Assembly: GCA_013178255.1 (NCBI GenBank)
Contig: JABLWY010000001.1
Span: forward strand, 490,503 to 554,502
Length of the DNA: 64,000 nt
Source: Coprothermobacteraceae bacterium
Lineage (GTDB): Bacteria > Coprothermobacterota > Coprothermobacteria > Coprothermobacterales > Coprothermobacteraceae
Reading direction: 5' to 3'
Shown one piece after another: positions 1 through 8,112 of this stretch. The notes under the pieces were generated by a model that worked only from the letters and a program-made list of their open reading frames with translations, had not been told where the DNA came from and made no database searches. Positions within the stretch are counted from its first letter, which is position 1. Every line of letters begins with the position of its first letter. The position numbers and the translations under genes were made by a program.

Positions 1-1391
1 TTGTGCGGTTCAGTGACGTGCAAGAAGTGTGGGAAGACGCCGTGGTAGCGGAGGAAGACCTCGAGTATGTGACCAAGCGCATAGGCGATTTCGGTAAAGA
101 CAACAGGGCAGGCATAGAGGGCACTCTGCACCGCATCGCTTGTATCAAGAACCGTCAAGGGAAGATCATAGGATTAACGGTACGCATCGGGCGCGCCATT
201 TACGGCGTGGTGGACCCACTGCGTAGTTACTTTGAGAGCGGCAAAAGTGTTCTTCTGATGGGCAAGCCGGGCGTGGGAAAGACTACCCTTCTCAGGGAGG
301 TAGCAAGGCTTCTTTCCATCGACATGGGCAAGCGCGTGATTGTGGTAGATACCAGCAACGAAATCGCCGGGGACGGTGACGTCCCGCACCCAGCCATTGG
401 ATTGGCCCGCCGCATGCAGGTGCCTTATCCCGAGCTTCAGCACGATGTGATGATAGAAGCGGTAGAGAACCACATGCCCGAAGTCATCATCATCGATGAA
501 ATCGGTCGCAGGGAGGAAGTAGAAGCGGCCCGCACCATTGCCGAGAGGGGCGTACAGCTGGTAGCAACAGCGCACGGCAACGCTTTGGAGAACATACTCG
601 TCAATCCGACGCTCTCAGATTTGGTAGGCGGCGTACAGGTAGTCACCCTTTCTGACGAGGAGGCTAGGCGGCGCGGCACCCAGAAGACTATTTTGGAGCG
701 TAAGACATCACCTACCTTTGACATTCTCATAGAAATAAGGGCCCGCGGCTTTTATGCAATTCATGAAGACGTGGCGAGGGCAGTGGACGAGCTCCTTAGA
801 GGCATTCCGCCGAACCCAAGGATCATGAAGGTAGCCGAGGACGGGACGGTAGAGAGTTACTACGAACAGACTATGCCCTCTGGGCAAGGAGAAAAGCCAG
901 AACAGCCTGTCAAAGCTGGAGCAGAGGTGCGCGTGCTCCCGCTGGGCATTTCTTTGTCCAAAGTGCAGAAGGCCATTGCAAACTTAGGTGTGCCTGTGGT
1001 GTTGGTGGAAAGGGTAGACGATGCCGATATGATACTTACGCTAAGGTCGCATACGAACAAGGGTTACCAGCGCCTCAGGGAAGCGCGCAGTAAGGGAGTA
1101 CCCATAAAGACTATTCGGAGCAATACTGTAGGGCAAATAGAAGAGTTCTTCATGCAGATGTTCTCCATTTCGCCACAGGAGGCGGAGGAGGAAGTAAGAG
1201 AGGCTCTGAGGGAAGCAGAAGAAGCAGCCATGTTGACGGTAGAGGATCAGAAGAAGCGCGAGCTAAGCCCAAGGCCTAAGCACATTCGTAGGCTGCAGCA
1301 CGAGCTCATAGCCAAATATGGTTTGCTGACTATGAGTATAGGCGAGGAGCCGAACCGGCGAGTAGTTGTCATATATCCAGGGGTCGAATGA
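1..1391 (+). CDS. AAA ATPase with C-terminal R3H domain (5' truncated by window edge)
   Basis: A RecA/AAA-type ATPase related to the Ycf45/SpoIIIAA-like R3H ATPases, presumed to act on single-stranded nucleic acid. Counting from the first readable codon at base 3, Walker A is GKPGVGKTT at about residues 87-95 and Walker B is IIIDEIG near 160-166. A C-terminal R3H-like segment begins near residue 420 with [17 protein letters not shown]. The reading frame is open to the left edge and the family normally has more sequence before the conserved EDLEYV segment, so the true start lies outside the window. Its stop overlaps the tmk start by 4 bases, so it is the upstream member of a tmk-darA-holB-ricT operon. 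The exact function of the family is not established. Confidence 0.85.
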   Translation, partial: VRFSDVQEVWEDAVVAEEDLEYVTKRIGDFGKDNRAGIEGTLHRIACIKNRQGKIIGLTVRIGRAIYGVVDPLRSYFESGKSVLLMGKPGVGKTTLLREVARLLSIDMGKRVIVVDTSNEIAGDGDVPHPAIGLARRMQVPYPELQHDVMIEAVENHMPEVIIIDEIGRREEVEAARTIAERGVQLVATAHGNALENILVNPTLSDLVGGVQVVTLSDEEARRRGTQKTILERKTSPTFDILIEIRARGFYAIHEDVARAVDELLRGIPPNPRIMKVAEDGTVESYYEQTMPSGQGEKPEQPVKAGAEVRVLPLGISLSKVQKAIANLGVPVVLVERVDDADMILTLRSHTNKGYQRLREARSKGVPIKTIRSNTVGQIEEFFMQMFSISPQEAEEEVREALREAEEAAMLTVEDQKKRELSPRPKHIRRLQHELIAKYGLLTMSIGEEPNRRVVVIYPGVE

Positions 1392-1969
1392 TGTTCATAG
1401 TGATAGAAGGCATAGACGGCTCAGGCAAGAGCACAGTTGCTAAGAAGCTCGTGGAACGCCTACGTGAAGTGCACGAGGTGCTGCATACATGGGAGCCAGG
1501 CCATGTGCGGGAGGGCCTGTACCGCAGGCTCATCATGGAAGACGTGGACCTACCTTATGCCGTGGCTGCTTTGTTCACCGCAGACAGGGCAGAGCATGTA
1601 AGGGATATGATAAAGCCGGCTTTGGAAAGAGGGATATGGGTCGTATCGGAGCGGTATGCAGACTCCACGCTAGCCTACCAAGGCTACGGGATGGGCCTAG
1701 ACCACCAGCTTATACAGCGCATGAACGAGGAAGCGGTGCAGGGGTTGTGGCCCGATATAACCTTCTACCTAAACGTTCCGCCTGAAGTTGCTTACAAGCG
1801 TATCCATGGCAAGGAAAAAGATGCCTTGGAAGAGCAGGGTATAGAATTCCTAAGAAGAGTGCATTTGGGTTATTTGGAGATTGCCCAAATGCGGGGTTGG
1901 AGGTTGGTGGACGGCAGCTTGCCACCGGACGATATAGCCAAAGTGATGGCTGAGGAGGTGTTGGCATGA
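1388..1969 (+). CDS. tmk: Thymidylate kinase
   Basis: Phosphorylates dTMP to dTDP for dTTP synthesis in the cytoplasm. The P-loop [10 protein letters not shown] is at residues 7-16, the DRAEH nucleotide-binding motif at 66-70 and the lid/substrate segment [13 protein letters not shown] at 87-99; 193 residues is slightly short for the family. The usual TREPGGT motif reads TWEPGHV here (residues 34-40), an unusual loss of the conserved arginine and second glycine. The ATG overlaps the upstream stop codon (ATGA), and the gene overlaps darA by 4 bases, as in the tmk-yaaQ-holB-yaaT order of Bacillota. The identification rests on motifs and synteny. Confidence 0.93.
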   Translation: MMFIVIEGIDGSGKSTVAKKLVERLREVHEVLHTWEPGHVREGLYRRLIMEDVDLPYAVAALFTADRAEHVRDMIKPALERGIWVVSERYADSTLAYQGYGMGLDHQLIQRMNEEAVQGLWPDITFYLNVPPEVAYKRIHGKEKDALEEQGIEFLRRVHLGYLEIAQMRGWRLVDGSLPPDDIAKVMAEEVLA

Positions 1970-2292
1970 AACTGTTCATAACCATACTGCAAGAAGAGGA
2001 CTATCCGACTTTGGCTGAACGCCTTACCAAAGATGGCATCTACCATACGAGAATCGCAGGCGAGGGAGGTTTGCTGGGCGGCCGCAAAGTGGTTTTGCTA
2101 AGTGCTGTGGAAGACGAGCAGCAAGACAAGATGCTTGAAATCATCAAGACTTCCTGCAGCGAGCGAGAGGAGATCATACTAGCCGAAGCGCCTTCCGGGT
2201 TCATGGGCATGAGCGTGCCCATACCGTTCAAAGTACATAGCGGCGGTGCCGTGGTCATGGTGATGCCCCTAGATAAGATCGTCAAGATATGA
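1966..2292 (+). CDS. darA: Cyclic-di-AMP receptor, PII-like (DarA/PstA, DUF970)
   Basis: A 108-residue PII-like trimer-forming protein of the DarA/PstA (YaaQ) family, which binds c-di-AMP in Bacillota. Family features visible are the N-terminal [12 protein letters not shown] strand, a glycine-rich loop AGEGGLLGG (residues 31-39) where the fluctuating loop begins, and a C-terminal GGAVVMVMPL strand. It sits between tmk and holB, the classical position in Bacillota, and overlaps both by 4 bases. The downstream target is unknown in the family. A PgpH-type c-di-AMP hydrolase is encoded at 46903, so the ligand is probably made by this organism. Confidence 0.88.
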   Translation: MKLFITILQEEDYPTLAERLTKDGIYHTRIAGEGGLLGGRKVVLLSAVEDEQQDKMLEIIKTSCSEREEIILAEAPSGFMGMSVPIPFKVHSGGAVVMVMPLDKIVKI

Positions 2293-3008
2293 AGGCTTGG
2301 AGGCAGTTTTTCCTCAATTTGCTGGAAAGGGCCCCTGCGCCCATAGCAGTTATTGGGTCCGATTGGCAAGAAGCGTACGAAGTGGCCAAAGAATACACTA
2401 AGTCAGTCTCTCCGCGGGACCTGTTAGTGGTTCAAGGCGAAACGCTGGGCATAGACGCTGTGCGCGACGTCATAGAGTTCCTGTCTACCGTACCTGGTAA
2501 GGGGCTGAGGTACGTTTTTGTGCTTCAGGCCGATGACTTGACACCCGAGGCGCAAAACGCCATGCTCAAGACCCTGGAGGAGCCGCCTAGGTATGCCCGC
2601 ATAGTTTTGTTCTGTAACAGGTGGAACAGCCTGCTGCCCACTGTCAGGTCTAGAGTATTTCAGCTACCGCTGCCTCCTAAGACAAAGGCTGATATCCAGG
2701 CGAAGGATGCTTGGGAGTACCTAATAAGCAGCGGCAGCACAACCAAACTGCAAGAGCTCAGGAAACACGAGGAGTGGGCTAAATCAGTGTCGCGCGGCTT
2801 GGTATTATTTGATAGGAATATGGACGCCTACAAGATAGGCGCCTACTATTTGGAGCTCATGCGCAGCACGGGCAAAGCGGCTTTCGCCGCAGAATTGGTA
2901 AAGGTGGAAAATGCCCTGCAATCCAATGTGAGCCCAGAGATGATCTTTGATCAGTTACTTTTGATGGGAGCGATGAAGAATGACATACTTGGTAAAAACG
3001 TTGTTTAG
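2289..3008 (+). CDS. holB: DNA polymerase III delta' subunit-like protein
   Basis: Clamp-loader subunit of the AAA+ family, part of the gamma/tau complex that loads the beta clamp. The sensor region shows QNAMLKTLEEPP at residues 89-100 followed by a conserved SRVFQLPLP segment. No Walker A lysine motif is visible near the N-terminus (IGSDWQEAYE), as expected for the non-hydrolysing delta' subunit. At 239 residues it is shorter than typical delta' proteins (about 310-330), with a reduced C-terminal domain. Overlaps darA by 4 bases and ricT by 29 bases. Confidence 0.85.
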   Translation: MKAWRQFFLNLLERAPAPIAVIGSDWQEAYEVAKEYTKSVSPRDLLVVQGETLGIDAVRDVIEFLSTVPGKGLRYVFVLQADDLTPEAQNAMLKTLEEPPRYARIVLFCNRWNSLLPTVRSRVFQLPLPPKTKADIQAKDAWEYLISSGSTTKLQELRKHEEWAKSVSRGLVLFDRNMDAYKIGAYYLELMRSTGKAAFAAELVKVENALQSNVSPEMIFDQLLLMGAMKNDILGKNVV

Positions 3009-3849
3009 CAGTAGACCTGGATTTGTGGAGACGGACGCTCAACTGAATCGTGGGCAACTCATACTGGTCAGGAAGGAATTTGGGGAAGTGCCGGTGGAGG
3101 TCGTCGGCGTTTGGAGGTACAACGCCGCAGAGGTTTGGGAGTACGGCGGCGCAGCTGATCACGTGGACCTACATGCTATGCAGTCGGAACTAGACGATTG
3201 CTTGGGGTACTTGAAGCGCGAAGGTAGGGAACGATTGCAAATATCCATATTTGCGGCAGAATCGACTGTCGACAGGCAGACCATACAAGCCTATTTTGTG
3301 GCCGAGGGGCGCGTAGATTTTAGGGATTTGGTGCGTGACTTCCAGCGCAAGTTTGGTAAGCGCCTGAGGCTGTGGCAGGTGGGCGTCAGGGATCGTTCCC
3401 AGATGGTTGGCGGTGTTGGCGTTTGCGGAAAGGAGCTGTGCTGCCACTCGTTTTTGAAGAACTTCGAGTCTGTCACGGTGAACATGGCTAAGGACCAAGG
3501 GTTGCTGTTGAGCCCCGAGAAGATAACAGGAGTCTGCGGGCGCCTTCTATGTTGCTTGCGCTACGAGTACCATTGGTACTGCGAGATTGCCCCAGTGCTC
3601 CCAGATAGTGGTAGCCGCTGCGTGGTGTACAAAGACGGACAGCCTAAAGAGGTGCGCCTGATAACCCGCAACGCAGTATTGGGCGAAGCATACGTCAGCG
3701 ACGAACAAGGCACCATGTTCTGGGTAGATTTTGAGGACATAGCTGGGTTCAAGGAGAAGTTGGAGGAGTTCCGTAAGAAGAAGCAGCAAGGTCAGGTTCC
3801 TGCTCAGCCTGAGCCCAGCGACGACGAAGAGGGCTGGATGGGCGAGTAG
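2980..3849 (+). CDS. ricT: PSP1-domain protein, RicT/YaaT family
   Basis: Cytoplasmic PSP1 C-terminal domain protein. In Bacillus the RicT homologue forms a complex with RicA and RicF that carries Fe-S clusters and influences RNase Y cleavage and competence/sporulation phosphorelay. The hallmark cysteine clusters are present: GVCGKELCC near residues 147-155 and GVCGRLLCCL near 185-194. The C-terminus is lysine/glutamate rich. It overlaps holB and ends the tmk operon. RicA and RicF homologues are not in this window. Confidence 0.88.
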   Translation: MTYLVKTLFSSRPGFVETDAQLNRGQLILVRKEFGEVPVEVVGVWRYNAAEVWEYGGAADHVDLHAMQSELDDCLGYLKREGRERLQISIFAAESTVDRQTIQAYFVAEGRVDFRDLVRDFQRKFGKRLRLWQVGVRDRSQMVGGVGVCGKELCCHSFLKNFESVTVNMAKDQGLLLSPEKITGVCGRLLCCLRYEYHWYCEIAPVLPDSGSRCVVYKDGQPKEVRLITRNAVLGEAYVSDEQGTMFWVDFEDIAGFKEKLEEFRKKKQQGQVPAQPEPSDDEEGWMGE

Positions 3850-3982
3850 TGCTGCATAAGCGATCGTCCGTTGCAGATTTTATGCGCAAATAGTAGAAAG
3901 AGCGAGCATGCGAAACGTAGAGTGTCAACCTTTAAAGCTTTTTAAGCTTCTTCATTGGCTTTGGCCAGATCCTTGGGCTTGA

Positions 3983-4008
3983 TTGACATACCTCCCATAC
4001 GATAAAAA
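3983..4008 (+). promoter_or_regulatory. Possible promoter of the symporter gene
   Basis: A perfect TTGACA (3983-3988) is followed after 14 bases by TAAAAA (4003-4008). The spacing is short, so the -10 assignment is uncertain. A purine-rich Shine-Dalgarno GAAAGGGGGG follows at 4021-4030. The rest of the 3850-4037 intergenic region holds only a weak AAGCTT-TTT-AAGCTT hairpin near 3936. Confidence 0.35.
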
Positions 4009-4037
4009 CTTCCTATACACCGAAAGGGGGGTTCACT

Positions 4038-5504
4038 TTGTCTGCAACCACGCAAATGGTGGCAGTATTTGTTCTCTACATGTTGGCCTTGGTAGGCCTT
4101 GGTTTATATCAGGGCCGCAAAGCCAGGACCGACGAGGATTTCGCCATCGGTGGCAGAAAAGTGCCGGGGTTCATTGCTGCCATGTCTGAGCGAGCCACAG
4201 GGGAATCGGCTTGGTGTTTGCTTGCTTTTCCGGGCATTGCTTACGCTACGGGTGCTTCCAGTATATGGGTTGCAGTGGGCTTGGTACTGGGCTACTTCAT
4301 CGCTTGGATTTTCATTGCTCTAAGGCTCAGGGATGAGGCAGAGCGTTGCGAGGCTGTGTCGCTTATCGACTGGATTGCTAAGAGGCATGGTGCCCTAGGC
4401 AAGGCCATTCGCCTATTGGGCAGTTTGCTTGTCGCGTTTTTCTTTTTCTTCTACGTGGGCGCCCAGTTCATAGGCGGAGGTAAGACGTTCAACAGCGTCT
4501 TTGGTATCGACCCTAACCTTGGCATCATTCTCACAGCCTTGATCATCATTCCGTACTCCACCTACGGTGGGTTCCAGAGTGTCGTATATACCGACACCAT
4601 GCAGGCTTTACTCATGGTTACAGCCCTAGGCTTGGCGCCGTTGGTCGGTTTGTTCTACATCGCTAGGACGCCAGGATTGTTTGCAAACAGCGTGGTGGAA
4701 GCCCTGACAAAGGCAGGTCCCAGCTACGCGAGCATAACTGGTGGCCTAACCGGGTTCGCGGCAGCCATGCTCATCATCAGTAACTTCTCGTGGTTCTTTG
4801 GTTGCCTCGGAGGCCAGCCTCAGCTCAGTGCTAGGTTCATGTCTATAAAGGATCGACGTGAGGCCGTAATAGGGCGAAATGCTGCGCTCATATGGATACT
4901 AATTGCTTACGCCGGCGCCATTCTTATTGGATGGCTTGGCATTGCCATATTTGGTCCCCAGGGTTTAGCTGACGCAGAGCAAGTAATGCCGTCGGTCATG
5001 ATGAAGCTATTCCCACCAGCTTTAGCGGCGCTCTTCATAGTTGCTGCTGTGGCTGCCATGCTTTCGACGGCAGACTCTCTGCTCATCTTGTCCTCCACAG
5101 AAGTCACCGAGGACATCATTAAGCCTTTCATATTCAAGGGCCACTTACCACCCGAAAAGGGTCTGAAGATTGCGCGTGCAATAAACATAGTTCTCGCAGC
5201 GGTAGCTTTGGGCGCCGTTTTCATGCTGCCCACCAAATTCATATACAGCATCGTCCAATTTGTGTGGAGCGGCCTTGGCAACCCGCTGTCGGTAATAGTC
5301 ATTCTGACACTATTCTGGAAGCGCTTCAACTCCAAAGGCGCTTTGGCTACCATGGTACTGGGCATGCTGTTCACCATAGTTTGGACAGTAATGGGCATGG
5401 ACAAAGTTTTCCCAGGTGCGGCGCTTTCCTTCTTCTTCAGTCTAGCTGTGGCTATAATAGTCACCTTAGCTACAAAACCAGATGCACCTGGTTTGACCTG
5501 CTGA
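4038..5504 (+). CDS. Sodium:solute symporter (SSS family, proline-permease like)
   Basis: Polytopic inner-membrane Na+/substrate symporter of the SSS family, 488 residues with about 13 hydrophobic segments. The first segment (VAVFVLYMLALVGLGLYQG) is followed by the conserved GGRKVPGF and SERATGESAW region that in PutP-type carriers lies around the Na+/proline sites. The substrate is inferred to be proline or a related amino acid or carboxylate and is not proven. The start is a TTG at 4038, chosen because GAAAGGGGGG lies 7 bases upstream. Transcribed alone; a strong hairpin terminator follows at 5524. Confidence 0.85.
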   Translation: MSATTQMVAVFVLYMLALVGLGLYQGRKARTDEDFAIGGRKVPGFIAAMSERATGESAWCLLAFPGIAYATGASSIWVAVGLVLGYFIAWIFIALRLRDEAERCEAVSLIDWIAKRHGALGKAIRLLGSLLVAFFFFFYVGAQFIGGGKTFNSVFGIDPNLGIILTALIIIPYSTYGGFQSVVYTDTMQALLMVTALGLAPLVGLFYIARTPGLFANSVVEALTKAGPSYASITGGLTGFAAAMLIISNFSWFFGCLGGQPQLSARFMSIKDRREAVIGRNAALIWILIAYAGAILIGWLGIAIFGPQGLADAEQVMPSVMMKLFPPALAALFIVAAVAAMLSTADSLLILSSTEVTEDIIKPFIFKGHLPPEKGLKIARAINIVLAAVALGAVFMLPTKFIYSIVQFVWSGLGNPLSVIVILTLFWKRFNSKGALATMVLGMLFTIVWTVMGMDKVFPGAALSFFFSLAVAIIVTLATKPDAPGLTC

Positions 5505-5523
5505 AGACTACACGTTTGCTTTC

Positions 5524-5561
5524 AAGCCCGGCGGGAGGGGGCCCGTCGGGCTTTCTTGTTT
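5524..5561 (+). terminator. Rho-independent terminator after the symporter gene
   Basis: A 12-bp stem with one G-T wobble pairs AAGCCCGGCGGG (5524-5535) with CCCGTCGGGCTT (5542-5553) around a 6-base loop. A T-rich tract TTTCTTGTTT follows. It lies 19 bases after the symporter stop codon. Confidence 0.85.
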
Positions 5562-5582
5562 GATGTGGTGGATCGGAACTTT

Positions 5583-5849
5583 TCAGTCTTTCAGGAATAT
5601 GGTGAACAGCCCTATGGCAATGAAGATGATGCCTGAGATAATCTTCATCGTCCGTTCAGGGATCACTTTTCCCAGCTGTTCACCTATCAAGACTGCTATA
5701 AGCGATGTAAGCGTTAGCGCCAAAGCCGCTGCGACGAACACAATCCACTTGTTCTTAGCGCCAACCGCAAAGTTCAGAATGGCAAACTGCGTTTTATCAG
5801 CTAGTTCAGCCATGAAAATGGCTCCAAATACAGTCAAGAACTGTTGCAT
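5583..5849 (-). CDS. GDT1/UPF0016 (MneA-like) half-transporter
   Basis: A small membrane protein of 88 residues with about three transmembrane segments, matching one half of the UPF0016/GDT1 family of Mn2+/Ca2+ cation exchangers. The family motif E-x-G-D-K-T appears as ELADKTQ (residues 15-21), with alanine replacing the glycine. Single-repeat bacterial members are thought to work as dimers. The ATG at 5849 is preceded by a strong GGAGGAGGT Shine-Dalgarno. A 7-bp hairpin (5868-5885) lies directly upstream of it, and a TATAAT element is at 5908-5903. Role in manganese export is inferred from the family. Confidence 0.8.
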   Translation of the reverse strand: MQQFLTVFGAIFMAELADKTQFAILNFAVGAKNKWIVFVAAALALTLTSLIAVLIGEQLGKVIPERTMKIISGIIFIAIGLFTIFLKD

Positions 5850-5867
5850 CGCGACCTCCTCCGAAAT

Positions 5868-5908
5868 AGGTGCCTGAGGGCACCTTAGTGCAAACATTCA
5901 CAATTATA
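5868..5908 (-). promoter_or_regulatory. Promoter -10 and leader hairpin of the GDT1 gene
   Basis: On the minus strand TATAAT lies at 5908-5903, giving a start point near 5896. The short leader contains the perfect hairpin AGGTGCC-CTCA-GGCACCT (5885-5868), immediately before the Shine-Dalgarno. It is too short to be a yybP-ykoY manganese riboswitch. Confidence 0.5.
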
Positions 5909-5942
5909 CGTCTTCGTGGCCACAACTGGCTAAGTGCCGTGG

Positions 5943-5955
5943 TACAAATTCATCA
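5943..5955 (+). promoter_or_regulatory. -10 element of an apparently leaderless THEP1 mRNA
   Basis: TACAAA at 5943-5948 is followed by exactly 6 bases and then the ATG at 5955. There is no Shine-Dalgarno sequence. The expected transcription start coincides with the start codon. Confidence 0.45.
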
Positions 5956-6476
5956 TGAAGCGATTCGTAGCCTTCGTTACCGGTCCTCCCGGTTGCGGAA
6001 AGACCACTTTACTTAAACAAGTAGCCGAAGCGCTTCGCCAAAACGGCGTGCCCGTTGCTGGGTTCATTACACAAGAGGTAAGGCATGGCGGCGTTCGTGT
6101 GGGGTTCGACATAGAAGATCTAAGCACCGGCAAACGCCTGCCTTTTGCATCCACCGAAAGACCTACACCCGTTCGCTTTGGACGCTATTGGCTGCACTTA
6201 GACAACTTTGAAACCATAGCCCTGCATTGCTTTAAGCCAGGCTTTGTGCTCATCATAGACGAGATTGGCAAAATGGAATTCTACTCTGCAAGTTTTAGAA
6301 CTGCATTGGTGCAACAGCTGCACTTCAACGCCGTGTTGGTTGCCAGTCTTCACCGAGATTTCGTCGAGCAGTTCGCGCAGTTAGGTCAGGTATTCTATCT
6401 AACCCGCGACAACTTTGATGAGGTCAAACAAGAACTTATGCGGCTCATTCAGTCTGCTATTGAGAGCTCAGGTTAG
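5955..6476 (+). CDS. THEP1-family nucleoside-triphosphatase
   Basis: P-loop NTPase of the THEP1 family (NTPase_1), known from thermophilic archaea and bacteria and from human NTPCR; it hydrolyses NTPs in vitro and has no firmly assigned cellular role. Walker A GPPGCGKTT is at residues 10-18 and Walker B LIIDEIGKMEF near 98-108. 173 residues matches the family. The ATG at 5955 is preferred over an upstream GTG because the protein then begins MKRFVAFVTG like its relatives and because a -10 element sits 6 bases before it. Converges with the GyrI-like gene and overlaps its 3' end by 9 bases. Confidence 0.87.
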   Translation: MKRFVAFVTGPPGCGKTTLLKQVAEALRQNGVPVAGFITQEVRHGGVRVGFDIEDLSTGKRLPFASTERPTPVRFGRYWLHLDNFETIALHCFKPGFVLIIDEIGKMEFYSASFRTALVQQLHFNAVLVASLHRDFVEQFAQLGQVFYLTRDNFDEVKQELMRLIQSAIESSG

Positions 6477-6935
6477 CACCTCTACGGGGACGTAAATGTC
6501 GAACGGATCGCCCGGTTTGCTAAACCGTTCATCGTAGAGTTCAAAACCTGGAGCAACTTGTCTGTAACCTGATTTGGGTAACCATTCGCGGTAGATGTAG
6601 TCGTATGTTTCACCTATCTTCTCTAGCGGCCCTTCGTGCGTAAAAACGGCGTACTTTGCTTTGGGTAGAACCATCGTTACCATGCCTTCAGGCACAAAGT
6701 CAAAGCTGTCCACTTCGGCTCCAGCCATATACACGCATAGGCCAGAACCTTCAGTCTCACGGCAAATGCCCAGCGCTGCCCAGTGCGCTTTCTTGTTCTT
6801 TATCTCGGGCAACCGTGCCGTGAACTTTTCCCATAGCCTAGTAATGACTCTGTCTTCGGGTTTCTCATCTTCGGTGCGCAGGACTTCCATTCCTATTACC
6901 TTGGTTTCCTCTTTGACCACAAATTTCGGTTCCAT
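6468..6935 (-). CDS. GyrI-like / AraC effector-binding domain protein
   Basis: A 155-residue stand-alone GyrI-like (SHV-fold, AraC_E_bind) protein that starts MEPKFVVKEETKVIGM, with alternating strands typical of the small-molecule-binding fold, and ends in the conserved FELYDERF and FDIYVPV segments. Stand-alone members bind or hydrolyse small ligands; the ligand here is unknown. The ATG at 6935 has AAGGAGG 6 bases upstream, which decides the start over a longer upstream reading. Tail-to-tail overlap of 9 bases with the THEP1 gene. Confidence 0.8.
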   Translation of the reverse strand: MEPKFVVKEETKVIGMEVLRTEDEKPEDRVITRLWEKFTARLPEIKNKKAHWAALGICRETEGSGLCVYMAGAEVDSFDFVPEGMVTMVLPKAKYAVFTHEGPLEKIGETYDYIYREWLPKSGYRQVAPGFELYDERFSKPGDPFDIYVPVEVLT

Positions 6936-7057
6936 GTGGCGCCTCCTTAGTGGAGCATCGCCAAAGTTTAACACCTGATCGCGCATTTTGGAACTGTTAC
7001 CTAAAATGGGAAGGGCGGAGTGTGGTCGTGGAGACGCTCGCCAGGAGCAAAAGAAAG

Positions 7058-7145
7058 TGGTGCGGAAGGGGGGATTTGAACCCCCAAGGGCTTAACACCC
7101 ACTGGATCCTGAGTCCAGCGCGTCTGCCAATTCCGCCACTTCCGC
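7058..7145 (-). tRNA. tRNA-Leu (anticodon CAG)
   Basis: On the minus strand the acceptor GCGGAAG (7145-7139) pairs with CTTCCGC near 7062-7068. The anticodon stem/loop CTGGA-CTCAGGA-TCCAG gives anticodon CAG. A long variable arm of leucine type and the T-loop GGTTCAAATCC are present. The 3' CCA is encoded (7060-7058). A consensus promoter lies directly upstream. Confidence 0.96.
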
Positions 7146-7158
7146 ACCTTGCCTATAA

Positions 7159-7186
7159 ATTATACAACCAACAAGAGGGCTGTCAA
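7159..7186 (-). promoter_or_regulatory. Consensus promoter of tRNA-Leu
   Basis: Minus strand TTGACA (7186-7181), 16-base spacer, TATAAT (7164-7159). Start of transcription is expected near 7152, about 7 bases before the mature tRNA 5' end. The -10 region is the left arm of an inverted repeat whose right arm is the -10 of sepF. Confidence 0.85.
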
Positions 7187-7193
7187 GTGCAGC

Positions 7194-7205
7194 GGTTGTA
7201 TAATT
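7194..7205 (+). promoter_or_regulatory. -10 region of sepF and arm of a shared inverted repeat
   Basis: GGTTGTATAATT at 7194-7205 contains TATAAT (7199-7204) and is the exact reverse complement of 7158-7169, which contains the tRNA-Leu -10. The two divergent promoters are separated by 24 bases. Confidence 0.55.
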
Positions 7206-7244
7206 AGTCTAAGCTTTGGGCAATCGCGGAAGGGGCGTGAGGAC

Positions 7245-7658
7245 GTGGCCGACGGTTTCTGGAAAAAGGTGAAGGACTTCTTCACTGGCAGCGACGAAGA
7301 GGAAATAATTGAAGAGGATTTTGAAGAAGAGACCTACGAAACACCTGTACAAGAGTCGGGGGCTACGCTCAGGGAGGAGCATGGTTCTCCCTCTAACACG
7401 ATCTGGGTCTACAAGCCAACGTCTTTCTCTTTCGACGTAGATTCGGGGTTCATAGGTTCTCGCATCAGGGAAGGTTATGTGGTGTTGCTCAATTTGGAAG
7501 ACTTGGATGACCTTTCTGCCCAGCGCCTTATTGATTTCGTGAGTGGTGCACTATACTCGGTGGAAGGCAAGCTCAAGGCAGTGTCTGGCACGGTATTCCT
7601 GCTTACTCCCAAGAACATGAGGGTGGAGAGTTTTGAAGAAGGTTTTGGCACAAAATAA
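7245..7658 (+). CDS. sepF: Cell division protein SepF
   Basis: FtsZ-binding, ring-forming division protein of 137 residues. The N-terminal amphipathic segment (GFWKKVKDFFTG) is the membrane-binding helix, followed by an acidic linker and the SepF core with the conserved GYVVLLNLEDLDD, AQRLIDFVSGALYSVEG and VFLLTPKNM segments. The GTG at 7245 is chosen because the protein then begins at the amphipathic helix; GTGAGG precedes it closely. The 3' end overlaps smpB by 26 bases. SepF in place of FtsA-only division fits a Bacillota-like organism. Confidence 0.92.
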   Translation: MADGFWKKVKDFFTGSDEEEIIEEDFEEETYETPVQESGATLREEHGSPSNTIWVYKPTSFSFDVDSGFIGSRIREGYVVLLNLEDLDDLSAQRLIDFVSGALYSVEGKLKAVSGTVFLLTPKNMRVESFEEGFGTK

Positions 7659-8088
7659 GAGGGCGAGCCACGATTACCAAATACTAGACACTTACGAGGC
7701 AGGGATCGTCCTAACGGGCGACGAGGTGAAATCTGCCAGGAACGGTGGCGCCAACTTAAGAGATTCGTTTGTGCGCATCGAAAACGGTGAAGCTTGGCTG
7801 TACAACATGCACATCGCGCCTTATACTCACACCGGTTTGCCTTTTCGAAGCGATCCCAAGCGCAAACGAAAGTTACTCTTGCACAAAAGCGAGATCAACA
7901 AGATCATGGGTTACCTAACCCAAAAAGGGCTCACAGCAGTACCCCTTTCCATGTACCTGAGCGACCGAGGGCTAATCAAACTGCTGATCGGCATAGCCAA
8001 GGGCAAGAAGACCGTTGACAAGCGCGAATCCATAAAGCAGCGCGATATCGAAAGAGAGCTTAGGCGAGAACACAAGTTTGATTACTAG
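7633..8088 (+). CDS. smpB: SsrA-binding protein SmpB
   Basis: Binds tmRNA and delivers it to stalled ribosomes for trans-translation. 151 residues with the oligonucleotide-binding barrel: NKRASHDYQI at the N-terminus, GDEVKSARNG, the YTHTG loop, and the basic C-terminal tail GKKTVDKRESIKQRD. The start is a TTG at 7633 (a second TTG at 7645 is possible); GGTGGAGAG lies upstream inside sepF. Its RNA partner ssrA begins only 24 bases after the stop codon, so both partners are encoded together. Confidence 0.95.
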   Translation: MKKVLAQNKRASHDYQILDTYEAGIVLTGDEVKSARNGGANLRDSFVRIENGEAWLYNMHIAPYTHTGLPFRSDPKRKRKLLLHKSEINKIMGYLTQKGLTAVPLSMYLSDRGLIKLLIGIAKGKKTVDKRESIKQRDIERELRREHKFDY

Positions 8089-8112
8089 ACCTTTTGGGTA
8101 AAATATATACGC

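Noticed and set aside
5850-5932. yybP-ykoY manganese riboswitch before the GDT1 gene
   Set aside because: The leader is only about 45 bases with a single 7-bp hairpin; the riboswitch needs about 100 bases and several helices.
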